DNA of 35,173 nt from Pararcticibacter amylolyticus (GTDB lineage: Bacteria; Bacteroidota; Bacteroidia; Sphingobacteriales; Sphingobacteriaceae): NCBI RefSeq assembly GCF_003130405.1, contig NZ_QEAS01000024.1, positions 1,632 through 36,804 of the forward strand, written 5' to 3'. The notes beneath the pieces are model-generated. The model worked only from the letters and a program-made list of their open reading frames with translations, had not been told where the DNA came from and ran no database searches. Below, piece after piece: positions 23,427 through 31,458 of this stretch; the first letter of the stretch is position 1, and every line of letters starts with the position of its first letter. The position numbers were made by a program, and so were the translations under genes.

Positions 23427-24623
23427 ATGGGGAAAGAATCGGAGTATTCGCTTAGAAGAACGAGAGTTGAGATCGCAGGTTTTGTATTTCTTACTTTTTT
23501 AGGATATTTAATTATTGGCTTATCACTGGCAGTTCTGCCGGTTTTTATTCATCAGACATTAGGGTATAATACGATTGTTGCTGGTGGGGTTATCAGTCTC
23601 CAGTATGTTATGACATTCCTGGTAAGGGGATATTCCGGGAGTATTGTAGACAGAAAGGGGCCTAAACCAGCCGTGTTGCAGGGGATGGGAACATTTGCAT
23701 TAAGCGGCCTGCTGCTCGCCCTGGCAAGCATGTTTACCGGGAATGGCTTTATTTGCCTGGTTTTGATTGCTATTACCCGGCTGGTGACGGGCTTCGCAGA
23801 GGGAATGATTGGAGCAAGTCCTGTTAACTGGGCGATGCTTAAGGTAGGAGAAAAGCATACCGCTACAGCCATCTCATTTAACGGCATTGCCAGCTACGGA
23901 GCACTTGCCATAGGAGCCCCTTTGGGTGTGGTCCTCCAAAAGTGGATAGGGCTTTCCGGACTGGGGGGGCTGATTGTCCTGATCAGTGCAGTTGGCTTTG
24001 TCATTTCCATGCGAAAAACTGCTATTAAAGGTGACCGGAAATCGCAGAGGCATTCTTTCCTGAAAGTATTGCAAAAAGTATCGCCTTACGGTATTTGCCT
24101 TGCGCTTGGCGGAATTGGATTTGGAACAATTTCGACTTTCATCACACTGTACTTTGAGTATCTCCACTGGGAAAATGGGGCACTTTCCCTGACAGTTTTC
24201 GGCGTTGTATTTATTCTTTGCCGCGTGTTCTTTAGCGGGATGATCGATAAATATGGAGGATTATGGGTAAGCACTATAAGCCTTGCATTCGAAGCTGCCG
24301 GACTATTGATCCTTTGGCTTGCGAAAGATCCGGTGTGGGCAATGGCCGGTGCCGGCGTTACCGGACTGGGATTTTCCCTGGTGTTCCCTGCATTGGGTGT
24401 GGAAGCCGTAAAATTGGCATCTCCTTCTAACAAGGGATCTGCTCTGGCCGGATATGCTTTATTCATTGATGTTTCCCTTGGGGTTACAGGCCCGCTGATT
24501 GGTGCTGTAGCTTCGCAGTTCGGAATGCTCAATATTTTCCTTTTCAGTATGTTGCTGGTGTTCTCGGGGCTTATTATTTGTTATAGCATTCAAATGCGCA
24601 CGAGAGTACCGGAAGCTGCGTAG
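23427..24623 (+). CDS. MFS transporter (YhhS/YfcJ-like)
   Basis: This 398-residue protein has 12 membrane segments and the MFS signature after helix 2 (GSIVDRKGPKPAVLQG, the GxxxDRxG-type loop) and its counterpart in the second half (SGMIDKYGGLW). Helix 4-5 includes RLVTGFAEGMIGASPVNWAM, a feature seen in the YhhS-type sugar/drug efflux group. The likely job is export of a small molecule, but the substrate is unknown. It is convergent with the DUF1801 gene with 17 bases between stops and no clear terminator. Confidence 0.88.
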   Translation: MGKESEYSLRRTRVEIAGFVFLTFLGYLIIGLSLAVLPVFIHQTLGYNTIVAGGVISLQYVMTFLVRGYSGSIVDRKGPKPAVLQGMGTFALSGLLLALASMFTGNGFICLVLIAITRLVTGFAEGMIGASPVNWAMLKVGEKHTATAISFNGIASYGALAIGAPLGVVLQKWIGLSGLGGLIVLISAVGFVISMRKTAIKGDRKSQRHSFLKVLQKVSPYGICLALGGIGFGTISTFITLYFEYLHWENGALSLTVFGVVFILCRVFFSGMIDKYGGLWVSTISLAFEAAGLLILWLAKDPVWAMAGAGVTGLGFSLVFPALGVEAVKLASPSNKGSALAGYALFIDVSLGVTGPLIGAVASQFGMLNIFLFSMLLVFSGLIICYSIQMRTRVPEAA

Positions 24624-24640
24624 AACTGTATCCTGATATC

Positions 24641-25012
24641 TTATTTCTTTGCTTTCTTTATTTCCTGTTGTTGTTTGATCCTGAATTGCACAATCCTTTT
24701 TATAAGATCCAGGGGCATAGGCTGATCAAGGGGAAACTGAACGGATCCTTTTCCGGTCTTAAAAACCGAAAGTTCTTCTGCAAAAGTTTCAGTTCCCGCA
24801 GGAGTGGGGTAGAAGCCTATGTGATTTTTAAAAGCAGCAAAATGCACGAGGTTGCCGTTCTGGATAAATGTGGGAATCGCATATTTGATTGCTTCACTAG
24901 CTTCAGGGGCAGCATCCCTAATGGTCTGACGTACTTCCTGAAGAACTTTTTGAATATCTTCGGGGAAACTGCTGATATATCCGTCGATAGTTTCTGGTTT
25001 ATCTGTGTTCAT
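24641..25012 (-). CDS. DUF1801/YdhG-like protein
   Basis: This 123-residue protein has the family pattern ETIDGYISSFPEDIQKVLQEVRQ, then APEASEAIKYAIPTF, and FAAFKNHIGFYPTP near the middle. The fold is the YdhG/frataxin-like alpha/beta domain; members have been discussed as iron chaperones, but no activity is established here. The Lys-rich tail (KQQQEIKKAKK) is normal for the family. An upstream in-frame ATG (25048) was passed over in favour of MNTDKPETI, where homologues begin. Confidence 0.85.
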   Translation of the reverse strand: MNTDKPETIDGYISSFPEDIQKVLQEVRQTIRDAAPEASEAIKYAIPTFIQNGNLVHFAAFKNHIGFYPTPAGTETFAEELSVFKTGKGSVQFPLDQPMPLDLIKRIVQFRIKQQQEIKKAKK

Positions 25013-25078
25013 GGCGTTGATTGCTGTCAGGTAAAGGTAGCTTAACAATTCCTGATAAGAAGGGGCAATAGCGACATT

Positions 25079-25113
25079 TTTGCGGGTAATAAGCGGTAAT
25101 TTATCTAAGTTTG
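25079..25113 (+). promoter_or_regulatory. Bacteroidota promoter for the GNAT gene
   Basis: TTTG (25079-25082), 23 bases, then TAAGTTTG (25106-25113). The -7 element matches fully; the spacer is at the long end of the accepted range. The ATG at 25161 lies 47 bases further on. Confidence 0.5.
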
Positions 25114-25160
25114 AGCTGTGGCCAGGCTATCCTCAATTTAGCTCACTCAGATATTAGATT

Positions 25161-25652
25161 ATGAGCACTGTTTTTAAAGAAATAACTAAAGACGACTTCA
25201 CGGTAATTAAGGAGATCTACGATCATTATATTCTTCATTCGACTGCTACATTTCACACAGAGGAGGTGTCGCTGGAAGAACTTAAAGAGATCATCCCTCT
25301 TGGTCATGCTAAATATAAATCCTTCCTGATATACGACAGGGACTCTGTTTGCGGCTATTGCTATATGGCTCCTTATAAAAAAAGGCAGGCATACGACAGA
25401 AGTGCAGAAGTGACACTCTATCTAAGGCCGGGTTGTACAGGCCGTGGAATTGGCAGAAAGGCCATGGAGAAAATGGAGGAAGTGGCTTCTGCAAATGAAA
25501 TAAAAGTGCTGCTTGGTATCATTACAGGGGAAAATACCGATAGCATCCGTCTTTTCGAACGGAACGGATACGAGAAGTGTGCTCACTTTAAGGGAGTGGG
25601 AGAGAAGTTCAACCGGGTGCTGGATGTTGTTGCTTATCAGAAGATGTTGTAA
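25161..25652 (+). CDS. GNAT N-acetyltransferase (phosphinothricin acetyltransferase-like)
   Basis: This 163-residue acetyltransferase has the acetyl-CoA loop RPGCTGRGIGRKAM (about 90-104) in the R/Q-x-x-G-x-G/A form, preceded by the strand AEVTLYL. Near the N-terminus are the IYDHYILHSTATFHTEEVS region and CGYCYMAPYKKRQAYDRSAE, which place it in the Pat/YncA-like branch that acetylates the amine of phosphinothricin or Met derivatives. The end NGYEKCAHFKGVGEKFNRVLDV is also typical. The natural substrate is not known. Confidence 0.88.
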   Translation: MSTVFKEITKDDFTVIKEIYDHYILHSTATFHTEEVSLEELKEIIPLGHAKYKSFLIYDRDSVCGYCYMAPYKKRQAYDRSAEVTLYLRPGCTGRGIGRKAMEKMEEVASANEIKVLLGIITGENTDSIRLFERNGYEKCAHFKGVGEKFNRVLDVVAYQKML

Positions 25653-25744
25653 AAGTTTTTCAGGCAGTCATGATTAACCTGATCAAGCTCCACGCGAAAA
25701 ACTTAATATTGGTAGAATTACAGGCTTTAACAGCTGGATTTTTT

Positions 25745-26326
25745 ATGAAGACACAGAAAGAAAAGATGTTTGACGGGGAACCGTACGACGCGCACAGCGA
25801 CGAAATGATCGCTATCAGGACAAAAGTTAAGCGAATACTTCACAGGTTAAATGTAACGGAGTACTATACAGAGAATTTTAAAGCGGTACTGAACGAGCTG
25901 TGCCCCAATTCTGCAAAGAACATTCACTTTGAGCCGCCATTCTATTGTGATTACGGTGACCATATTTATGCTGGAGAAAAGGTCTTCATAAATTTCGGAG
26001 GGGTGATCCTCGACGGCGCGAAAGTGACTATAGGCGCTCACACCATGCTGGCGCCGGGCGTCCATATTTATACCGCCCGTCATCCGCTTGATGCCGATGA
26101 GCGGGATACCTGGGAAGATTGCAGGCCCGTAACCATCGGGGAACGTTGCTGGATTGGCGGGCATGTGACTATCTGCCCCGGTGTTACTATTGGCGATCGC
26201 TGTGTAATTGGTGCGGGTTCGGTTGTGGTGAAAGATATTCCGGCTGATTCTCTTGCCGTGGGTAACCCTGCGAGAGTTATCAGAAAGCTGAACGGAACGG
26301 AAGATCCGAAGGATCTTGCTTGTTAG
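25745..26326 (+). CDS. Sugar O-acetyltransferase (maltose acetyltransferase type)
   Basis: This 193-residue left-handed beta-helix enzyme has the N-terminal Mac domain (EKMFDGEPYDAHSDEMI), the family segment FYCDYGDHIYAGEKVFINFGG, the catalytic His113 in TARHPLDADERD, hexapeptide repeats from about residue 120 (VTIGERCWIGG, CPGVTIGDRCVIGAGSVVVKD) and the ending GNPARVIRKL. It would acetylate maltose, glucose or a related sugar using acetyl-CoA. The start at 25745 is preferred to an upstream in-frame ATG (25670), because homologues begin near MKTQKEKMF. It may be cotranscribed with the GNAT gene 92 bases upstream. Confidence 0.9.
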   Translation: MKTQKEKMFDGEPYDAHSDEMIAIRTKVKRILHRLNVTEYYTENFKAVLNELCPNSAKNIHFEPPFYCDYGDHIYAGEKVFINFGGVILDGAKVTIGAHTMLAPGVHIYTARHPLDADERDTWEDCRPVTIGERCWIGGHVTICPGVTIGDRCVIGAGSVVVKDIPADSLAVGNPARVIRKLNGTEDPKDLAC

Positions 26327-26425
26327 ATCATCGCTTCCCGGCAAAATCTAAGCTACACGGAGGATATATAATCATCAGTCGGTTTAAAGTTAGTGTACCG
26401 GTAGTGGTATTTAGACTTAAATACT

Positions 26426-26460
26426 GATAATATCCTGGCGTATCGCGTCAGGATATTATC
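26426..26460. terminator. Strong inverted repeat, possible terminator
   Basis: GATAATATCCTG and CAGGATATTATC form a perfect 12-bp stem that extends by three further pairs (one wobble) to a five-base loop. It lies 100 bases after the sugar acetyltransferase and 28 bases beyond the stop of the minus-strand beta-barrel remnant. There is no T-run after either end. Confidence 0.5.
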
Positions 26461-26488
26461 TTCTTCATCCAGCTCTCTGATCTATCTC

Positions 26489-26593
26489 TTAGAAGCTTAC
26501 GTGGACTCCCAATGAATAATAATCTACCAGCCTTCCTTCTAATCTATTATTCATGTCAAAACGTGAATACAGGATGTAATCTTTAGCAATCAT
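26489..26593 (-). pseudogene. C-terminal remnant of an outer-membrane beta-barrel gene
   Basis: The minus strand encodes 34 residues that read as alternating beta strands and end in DYYSLGVHVSF, with the terminal Phe typical of outer-membrane barrel proteins. A stop codon immediately precedes its ATG, and no continuation is seen upstream. It is far too short to make a barrel, so it looks like the last strands of a decayed gene. The family could not be named. Confidence 0.4.
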
Positions 26594-26910
26594 TTATTCG
26601 CGGATCCGTTGCAATGTTGACTTTCTGTATGTTCGCCGTGCAGAGAGATGGAAGGCCATTGGATAAAGAGTTAATTGAGAGGAAATAATGAGATTTTGAG
26701 ACGATTTGACGAGTGGTTTAGGTTTTTATTTTCTTTCTTTAGGGAGAAAATGTAAACCTCTGCAAGACAGCGATCATTATTTTATGCTGATATTTTATTA
26801 TCCGGACTAATCAACGATCTTTTTGATCTAACCGAAATGAACATCGCAGGTTGAGGTAAGGGCATGTTTTTACGTGAAATATAATCTTATTGTGCTTGAA
26901 TAAACCAATT

Positions 26911-27366
26911 ATGAGACCCCTGATTAGTAAGCTTGCATTAATTTCTTTATGCTTGTTTTGTGACCGCGTAGCTTTGGCTGCTTTAGTAAAAAGTGGTGCT
27001 TTCTGCTGCGGGAAGTATTACAATAACCATAATGAATGCCGCATCTATAAAGACTCCTCCCTTTTTCTTCCTGTTTCCACGTTAAAAGCAGGAACCGCTG
27101 TCCTGACCGGCCATATTAAAGGCTATAGACCTGAAATGCGGAGTAAGGCCCAGGTGCTTGTCAGCGATCCGGTAACTAATGACCAGAAACAAATTCCATT
27201 CGATATTGATAGCCTTGGCGAATTCAGGATAAATGTACCAATGATTTGTGACGCACAGGTTACGCTGGCAGATCTTCCCCGTAAGAATAAAATAGTTATA
27301 TTATTATCTCCGGGAAACGAAACATCTGTCTATTTAAACCAGTATCATAAAAGAGATTATAGATAA
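26911..27366 (+). CDS. Secreted protein resembling the N-terminal domain of the next gene
   Basis: This 151-residue protein starts MRPLISKLALISLCLF, a signal peptide ending near VALA-A. The rest is a small beta domain (about 60-145) with the pattern GHIKGYRPEM...DSLGEFRINVP...ILLSPGNETSVYLN. The same pattern opens the following TlpA-like protein (GKVIHYNPDL...DSAGNFYVTF...LVYPGDSLHVEF). It has no thioredoxin domain and no CxxC of the redox type. It may be a stand-alone domain, or a truncated duplicate. The start is the ATG at 26911; an upstream in-frame TTG (26890) is less likely. The TlpA gene follows after 39 bases. Confidence 0.6.
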   Translation: MRPLISKLALISLCLFCDRVALAALVKSGAFCCGKYYNNHNECRIYKDSSLFLPVSTLKAGTAVLTGHIKGYRPEMRSKAQVLVSDPVTNDQKQIPFDIDSLGEFRINVPMICDAQVTLADLPRKNKIVILLSPGNETSVYLNQYHKRDYR

Positions 27367-27405
27367 AGAGTTTTGAAACCATACGATCATGATAATAAAT
27401 AAACG

Positions 27406-28926
27406 ATGAAGAGATACAAAATTCTCCATGGCTTTCTGCTTGCATGTTTCTTGTTGTTATTTTTCGGCGGTAACAGCCAAACTATATTGAATACCCCTAA
27501 ACAGGTAATTATAAGCGGAAAAGTTATTCATTATAATCCGGATCTTCCTTTGAAGATTTATGTTAACAGATTAGGGTTTAGCAGTTCAGAAATTACAGCC
27601 AAGACGGACAGCGCCGGGAACTTCTATGTGACTTTTGAAAGTTATATTCCAACAGATGCCTGGATAACGTATAAAAGCAACTTTTTGGTACTGGTTTATC
27701 CGGGGGATAGCCTGCACGTGGAATTCGACGGACGTTCAGACCAAAGACAGGAGATCTTGTCTGCGGTCAGGTATGGCGGAAATCATGCTGAGACTAATCG
27801 TTGTGCTTCTGCATTTCAAATGATGTGTTATTCAGACCTGGTTTATACGGATTACAGAAGGAAAAAACAGGCTATAAAGGAATACGAGCCTGACAGGTAC
27901 TCTCTGTATCTGGATACTCTTAAATCACATTTTGATAGTTTATATAACGCTTTTACAGTCCGCTATCATCCTGACGAAAGGAGTAGGAAATGGGCACAAC
28001 TATTTATCGGGCAAGAATATTATGACAACCTGGCTTTTTATCCAATGGATCACCGGGAGGCTAATAATATGGCTTTGTCAAACAGCTGGGATGTGCCGAA
28101 AGGTTTCTTTCAACGACTTGCAAACCGGTTGCCTATTGATACGGGTATGCTGGTCAGCGGATACAGCCTGGTGCGTTTTGCTGACCGGTTCAAAAAATAT
28201 CTTGCGGACCAGATGAAAGACAACCTTCCTGAAAACTCGGCGGTGGCAGCGGGGATCTGGTTTTTGCCAGTTGAAATTGGTGATTCGGTTATTCTTCATA
28301 GCACTATTAAGTGCGTTTCTGATACCCTGTTACGGCAAATCATGCTGACAAGTTATTTCTCAGCGCAGTTGGAAAAGCAGCAGATTGCGGGATATCAGAA
28401 ATTCGGAAGAATTATAAACGATTTTATTAAGTTGCCTTTCCTCAAAGAACCACTAAGAGAGTTATACCTTCAGACAAAGGCGAGGATTGAACATCCAGAA
28501 GTGTATACAGAAGCCGTATTGAAAGAAGCCGGTAGCTCATCAGTAGCGCAACTCCTGGACAGTATTTTCCATAACAATAAAAATAAAATCATATACATTG
28601 ATGTTTGGGCAACCTGGTGTGGCCCCTGTCTGGCTGAGTTTCCTAACTCAAAATTGGTGGAACAGCAGATGAAAGGACGTGAGGTTGCTTTTGTTTATTT
28701 GTGTACAGCTTCGGAAAAGGATCAGTGGAAGGCTATCCTGGATAAATACCAGCTTGGCGGGCAGCATTACTTTCTTTTACCTCGCCAAAGTACGGAGCTA
28801 ACCCGGACTTTTGAGATAAAAGGAATTCCCTTTTACATCTTAATTGATAAAAAAGGCATCATCAGGGAAAAGGGAAACCAGCTGAGGCCACTGGATGCCA
28901 GGGATAAAGTATTAGAGTTATTGTGA
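27406..28926 (+). CDS. TlpA-like thioredoxin with long N-terminal domain
   Basis: This 506-residue protein has a signal peptide (about 1-25), an N-terminal beta domain (about 35-110, like DUF4369), a long helical middle (about 125-375) and a C-terminal thioredoxin domain (about 385-506). The redox motif is WCGPC with Cys405 and Cys408, and the cis-Pro loop is KGIPFYILID. This architecture is common in Bacteroidota secreted oxidoreductases, whose partners are unknown. The beta domain matches the protein encoded just upstream, suggesting duplication or a two-gene unit. Confidence 0.92.
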   Translation: MKRYKILHGFLLACFLLLFFGGNSQTILNTPKQVIISGKVIHYNPDLPLKIYVNRLGFSSSEITAKTDSAGNFYVTFESYIPTDAWITYKSNFLVLVYPGDSLHVEFDGRSDQRQEILSAVRYGGNHAETNRCASAFQMMCYSDLVYTDYRRKKQAIKEYEPDRYSLYLDTLKSHFDSLYNAFTVRYHPDERSRKWAQLFIGQEYYDNLAFYPMDHREANNMALSNSWDVPKGFFQRLANRLPIDTGMLVSGYSLVRFADRFKKYLADQMKDNLPENSAVAAGIWFLPVEIGDSVILHSTIKCVSDTLLRQIMLTSYFSAQLEKQQIAGYQKFGRIINDFIKLPFLKEPLRELYLQTKARIEHPEVYTEAVLKEAGSSSVAQLLDSIFHNNKNKIIYIDVWATWCGPCLAEFPNSKLVEQQMKGREVAFVYLCTASEKDQWKAILDKYQLGGQHYFLLPRQSTELTRTFEIKGIPFYILIDKKGIIREKGNQLRPLDARDKVLELL

Positions 28927-29057
28927 TATTTGTGCTGGGTTTAATCAGTATGGATTTGGTTATGCAATTCTGAAGACGGATGCGATAAGTATCATAAAAG
29001 CAAATCATCGTTAAAGACCCGGCCCCTGTTTCGATAAATCCTGATACCGGTGAGAAC

Positions 29058-29079
29058 AAAAAAGGCCGGTTTCCCGGCC
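29058..29079 (-). terminator. Rho-independent terminator (minus strand)
   Basis: Read on the minus strand: GGCCGG, tetraloop GAAA, CCGGCC, then six T. It lies 24 bases after the stop of the NTF2-like gene at 29103. On the plus strand it has no T-run, so it serves the minus-strand gene. Confidence 0.85.
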
Positions 29080-29102
29080 CGTGAACATATGTATTTTAAA
29101 TC

Positions 29103-29540
29103 CTATTGATAGGAAGTAGAGTAGGAGGAGGAGATATTCGTGATTTTCCAGCCTTTGCTTGTATTTGAAAGAGTAACGAAGTTGACTTTTGTGAAGCTTT
29201 CATATTTCAGGTTGACCTTCACGATGGACTGAACCGGGTTGGACTCAATGATTGAGTAATCGGTATCACAGTTCTGGATGATGTTTTCGTGGTTCTTGAG
29301 CTCGGCTAACAGCTCTGTTTTGTTATAGTTCAAAATGACATCTCCACGTGATATCGTATACTTTAAGTCCTGATCGAACAAAGCAGACAAGTCTTTTACT
29401 TTGCCATTTTTCATAGCATCCACATAGGTAACGACAGTGGCTTCCATTTTAGATTTAGCGTTTTTGTTGTTTTCATCAGCGAATGCACTTACTGAGAAGA
29501 TGATCAGAAGGACGGCAGTGAGGGCTTTTAGAGTTTTCAT
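29103..29540 (-). CDS. Secreted NTF2-like protein (putative lumazine-binding type)
   Basis: This 145-residue protein starts MKTLKALTAVLLIIFSVSAFA, a signal peptide, followed by an NTF2-like fold (about 35-140) with TYVDAMKNGKVKDLSALFDQDLKY and the closing GWKITNISSSY. This matches the secreted SnoaL/lumazine-binding-2 type seen across Bacteroidota; a ligand or reaction is not known. Upstream in-frame start codons (to 29600) would overlap the promoter region. Its own promoter (29598-29628) and terminator (29058-29079) make it a single-gene unit. Confidence 0.8.
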   Translation of the reverse strand: MKTLKALTAVLLIIFSVSAFADENNKNAKSKMEATVVTYVDAMKNGKVKDLSALFDQDLKYTISRGDVILNYNKTELLAELKNHENIIQNCDTDYSIIESNPVQSIVKVNLKYESFTKVNFVTLSNTSKGWKITNISSSYSTSYQ

Positions 29541-29597
29541 GATTGTAATAATTTTGTGTATGAGTTTGTTGATTTGTTGCGTTTGTTTTTGTTGAAT

Positions 29598-29628
29598 CAA
29601 ATGTAGTGTGGAGCTGGTACCCGGGCAA
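29598..29628 (-). promoter_or_regulatory. Bacteroidota promoter for the NTF2-like gene
   Basis: On the minus strand TTG (29628-29626), 20 bases, then TACATTTG (29605-29598). The ATG at 29540 lies about 57 bases downstream. Confidence 0.6.
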
Positions 29629-29919
29629 TGCTAATTAGGTGACCGGCAGAAAGTTTTCGGTGAACGGCGGATATAAGCCGGTGAGAATATTTCGTTATTT
29701 TCCATTTTCATTTATTGTGTTTGCCTCTATAGATGCCAATCAGATACCATTTGGGTATTTTCCTTATAATCAATTGTTTGACATATGTCTGTGCGGCAAA
29801 AATGTTCGCTTATGAATGTGTATTGTCCGCTTTCGTACGGGAGGTGGCTATGTTGTGTTCTACTGCTACAGGTCACGGATATAAATAACCTGGATCATTT
29901 TTAGAATGCTGCCGGCTGA
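29629..29919. other. Intergenic region between divergent genes, no gene seen
   Basis: The stretch between the NTF2-like promoter and the alcohol dehydrogenase promoter has no open frame of note and no repeat that stood out beyond GC-rich copies of CGGTGA-like words near 29640-29700. No riboswitch or small-RNA structure was recognised. Confidence 0.4.
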
Positions 29920-29927
29920 TATTTTTG
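29920..29927 (+). promoter_or_regulatory. Bacteroidota -7 element for the alcohol dehydrogenase gene
   Basis: TATTTTTG matches TAnnTTTG, 24 bases before the ATG at 29952. Upstream is a T-rich TTTTTAG near 29898 that could stand in for the -33 element. Confidence 0.5.
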
Positions 29928-29951
29928 ACGGAAAATAGAACCACATTTTTT

Positions 29952-31109
29952 ATGGAACCAGTAAGAAGAATTTATTTCCCTCCTGTAAACCTAGTTGGAC
30001 CGGGAGCGATACAGGAAGCAGGTGCAGAAGTTGAAAAGCTAAATCTTAAGAAACTTCTGGTCGTAACGGACAAAGTGTTGCGGTCGGTAGGTGTTGTAGC
30101 CAAGGTTACTGATGTTCTGGATAAAGCCTCGATAGATTATGTAATTTTCGATGATGTAAAACCTAATCCAACGACGAAGAACGTTTATGACGGTCTTGAG
30201 CTTTTTAAAGCTGAAGGATGCGACGGCTTGCTCTCTATCGGCGGCGGTTCACCTCAGGATGCTGCAAAAGCAATAGGTATCCTCTTTACAAATGGCGGCG
30301 AAATGCCTCAGTACGAAGGTGTTTGTAAGTCGAAGAATAAGTCGGTGCCGATTGTTGCGGTAAATACCACTGCCGGGACAGCTTCAGAAGTGACGATCAA
30401 TTATGTGATTACCGATGAGGTTCGCAAAATTAAAATGGTGATCGTAGATCCTAACTCGCTGGCTTCGGTTGCGATAAACGACCCCGAACTCATGCTCAAT
30501 AAACCGGCAGGGCTCACTGCGGCTACCGGAATGGATGCCTTGACACACGCGATTGAGGCTTATATTACGAAAGGTGCTTTTCGCCTTTCAGACACGCTGG
30601 CTCTTGAAGCAATCCGCCTGATAGGAGAAAGCCTTGAAGATGCGGTAAAAGATGGAAAGAACCTGGAAGCACGCTCGAAAATGGCCTGGGCTTCTTATAT
30701 CGCCGGCCTGTCATTCTCTAACTGCGGACTGGGTATTGTGCATTCAATGGCACACCAGCTGGGTTCTGAATATGATCTCCCTCATGGTGTTGCAAATGCG
30801 TTATTGCTGCCTTATGTTGAAGAGTTCAACTCTGAAGTGTGCGCTGAAAAATTTAAGGATATTGCAGCAGCTTTGGGGGTTGATGTTGAAGATCTTTCTG
30901 TTGAAGAAGCTCGTCAGGCTGCTATTAAAGCCTTGAAGGATATGGCGGTTAAATTGAACATTCCAAAATTGAATGAGACTGCCTTCAATCCGGCAGACCT
31001 GGACAAGCTGGCTGCCCAGGCAATGGCGGATGCCTGCACCGGAGGAAATCCAAGAGAGGTGACTGCTGAAGATATTAAAGCGATCTTCATGAAAGCATAC
31101 CAGGGTTAA
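29952..31109 (+). CDS. Iron-containing alcohol dehydrogenase
   Basis: This 385-residue enzyme has the Fe-ADH fold: nucleotide-binding GGGSPQDAAKAIG (97-109), and metal ligands Asp195, His199, His264 and His278 in MDALTHAIEAY, VHSMAHQLG and PHG. These positions are within one residue of those of E. coli FucO (lactaldehyde reductase). All are present, so it should be active on a primary alcohol/aldehyde pair with NAD(H) or NADP(H). The start MEPVRRIYFPP is used; a TTG nine codons earlier would overlap the promoter. A terminator follows. Confidence 0.95.
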   Translation: MEPVRRIYFPPVNLVGPGAIQEAGAEVEKLNLKKLLVVTDKVLRSVGVVAKVTDVLDKASIDYVIFDDVKPNPTTKNVYDGLELFKAEGCDGLLSIGGGSPQDAAKAIGILFTNGGEMPQYEGVCKSKNKSVPIVAVNTTAGTASEVTINYVITDEVRKIKMVIVDPNSLASVAINDPELMLNKPAGLTAATGMDALTHAIEAYITKGAFRLSDTLALEAIRLIGESLEDAVKDGKNLEARSKMAWASYIAGLSFSNCGLGIVHSMAHQLGSEYDLPHGVANALLLPYVEEFNSEVCAEKFKDIAAALGVDVEDLSVEEARQAAIKALKDMAVKLNIPKLNETAFNPADLDKLAAQAMADACTGGNPREVTAEDIKAIFMKAYQG

Positions 31110-31127
31110 GATATACCTTACACAGAA

Positions 31128-31162
31128 CAAGGGGCCGGTTTTATCCGGCCCTTTGTGTTTTA
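31128..31162 (+). terminator. Terminator of the alcohol dehydrogenase gene
   Basis: CAAGGGGCCGG, loop TTTTAT, CCGGCCCTTTG (one G-T wobble), followed by TGTTTTAA. An 11-bp GC-rich stem 18 bases after the stop codon. Confidence 0.85.
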
Positions 31163-31165
31163 ATC

Positions 31166-31414
31166 TTATCGTGTCAGCAATTCCAGCTTTTGTGCGATTG
31201 CCTCTAAGATCCCGGGTTTTATCTTGTGTGAGGTCTCTGTATGCTCCGGGGAGATTAGTGCCCTGTAAGTGCGTTCCTCGTCAGGTTCGAACAGAACCGG
31301 GATATCTTCCACGATGACTTCAATTTTGTGGGTATAGCCGGTAATTCTTAATCTTGCTTCAAATTCAAGCTGTTTATCCTGATAAGCAATTTCAATCATA
31401 AAGGAATCTTCCAT
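31166..31414 (-). CDS. Small conserved cytoplasmic protein, unknown function
   Basis: This 82-residue protein starts MEDSFMIEIAYQDKQLEFE and looks like a single small alpha/beta domain: strands in RLRITGYTHKIEVIVEDIPV and an amphipathic helix at the end (ILEAIAQKLELL). It has no signal peptide or membrane segment. Comparable short proteins are encoded in many Sphingobacteriaceae, but no function is known to me. An in-frame ATG further up (31453) would overlap the promoter element at 31442-31449, so the later start is used. Confidence 0.7.
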   Translation of the reverse strand: MEDSFMIEIAYQDKQLEFEARLRITGYTHKIEVIVEDIPVLFEPDEERTYRALISPEHTETSHKIKPGILEAIAQKLELLTR

Positions 31415-31441
31415 CGTACAAATTTGATTATAATTTGCAGA

Positions 31442-31449
31442 CAAAAGTA
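31442..31449 (-). promoter_or_regulatory. Bacteroidota -7 element for the 82-residue protein
   Basis: Read on the minus strand this is TACTTTTG, a full match to TAnnTTTG, 27 bases before the ATG at 31414. It sits in the short gap after the FtsX permease gene, giving the small gene its own promoter. Confidence 0.5.
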
Positions 31450-31458
31450 CCATTTGTG

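Larger units (their letters stand above)
26327..26910. other. 584-base gene-poor region
   Basis: No intact gene is seen. It holds a large inverted repeat (26426-26460), the 34-codon beta-barrel remnant (26489-26593, minus) and, on the plus strand, a short open stretch from 26614 ending GRPLDKELIERK that is too short to judge. The rest shows no recognised coding or regulatory signal. The region looks like the scar of a lost gene. Confidence 0.5.
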
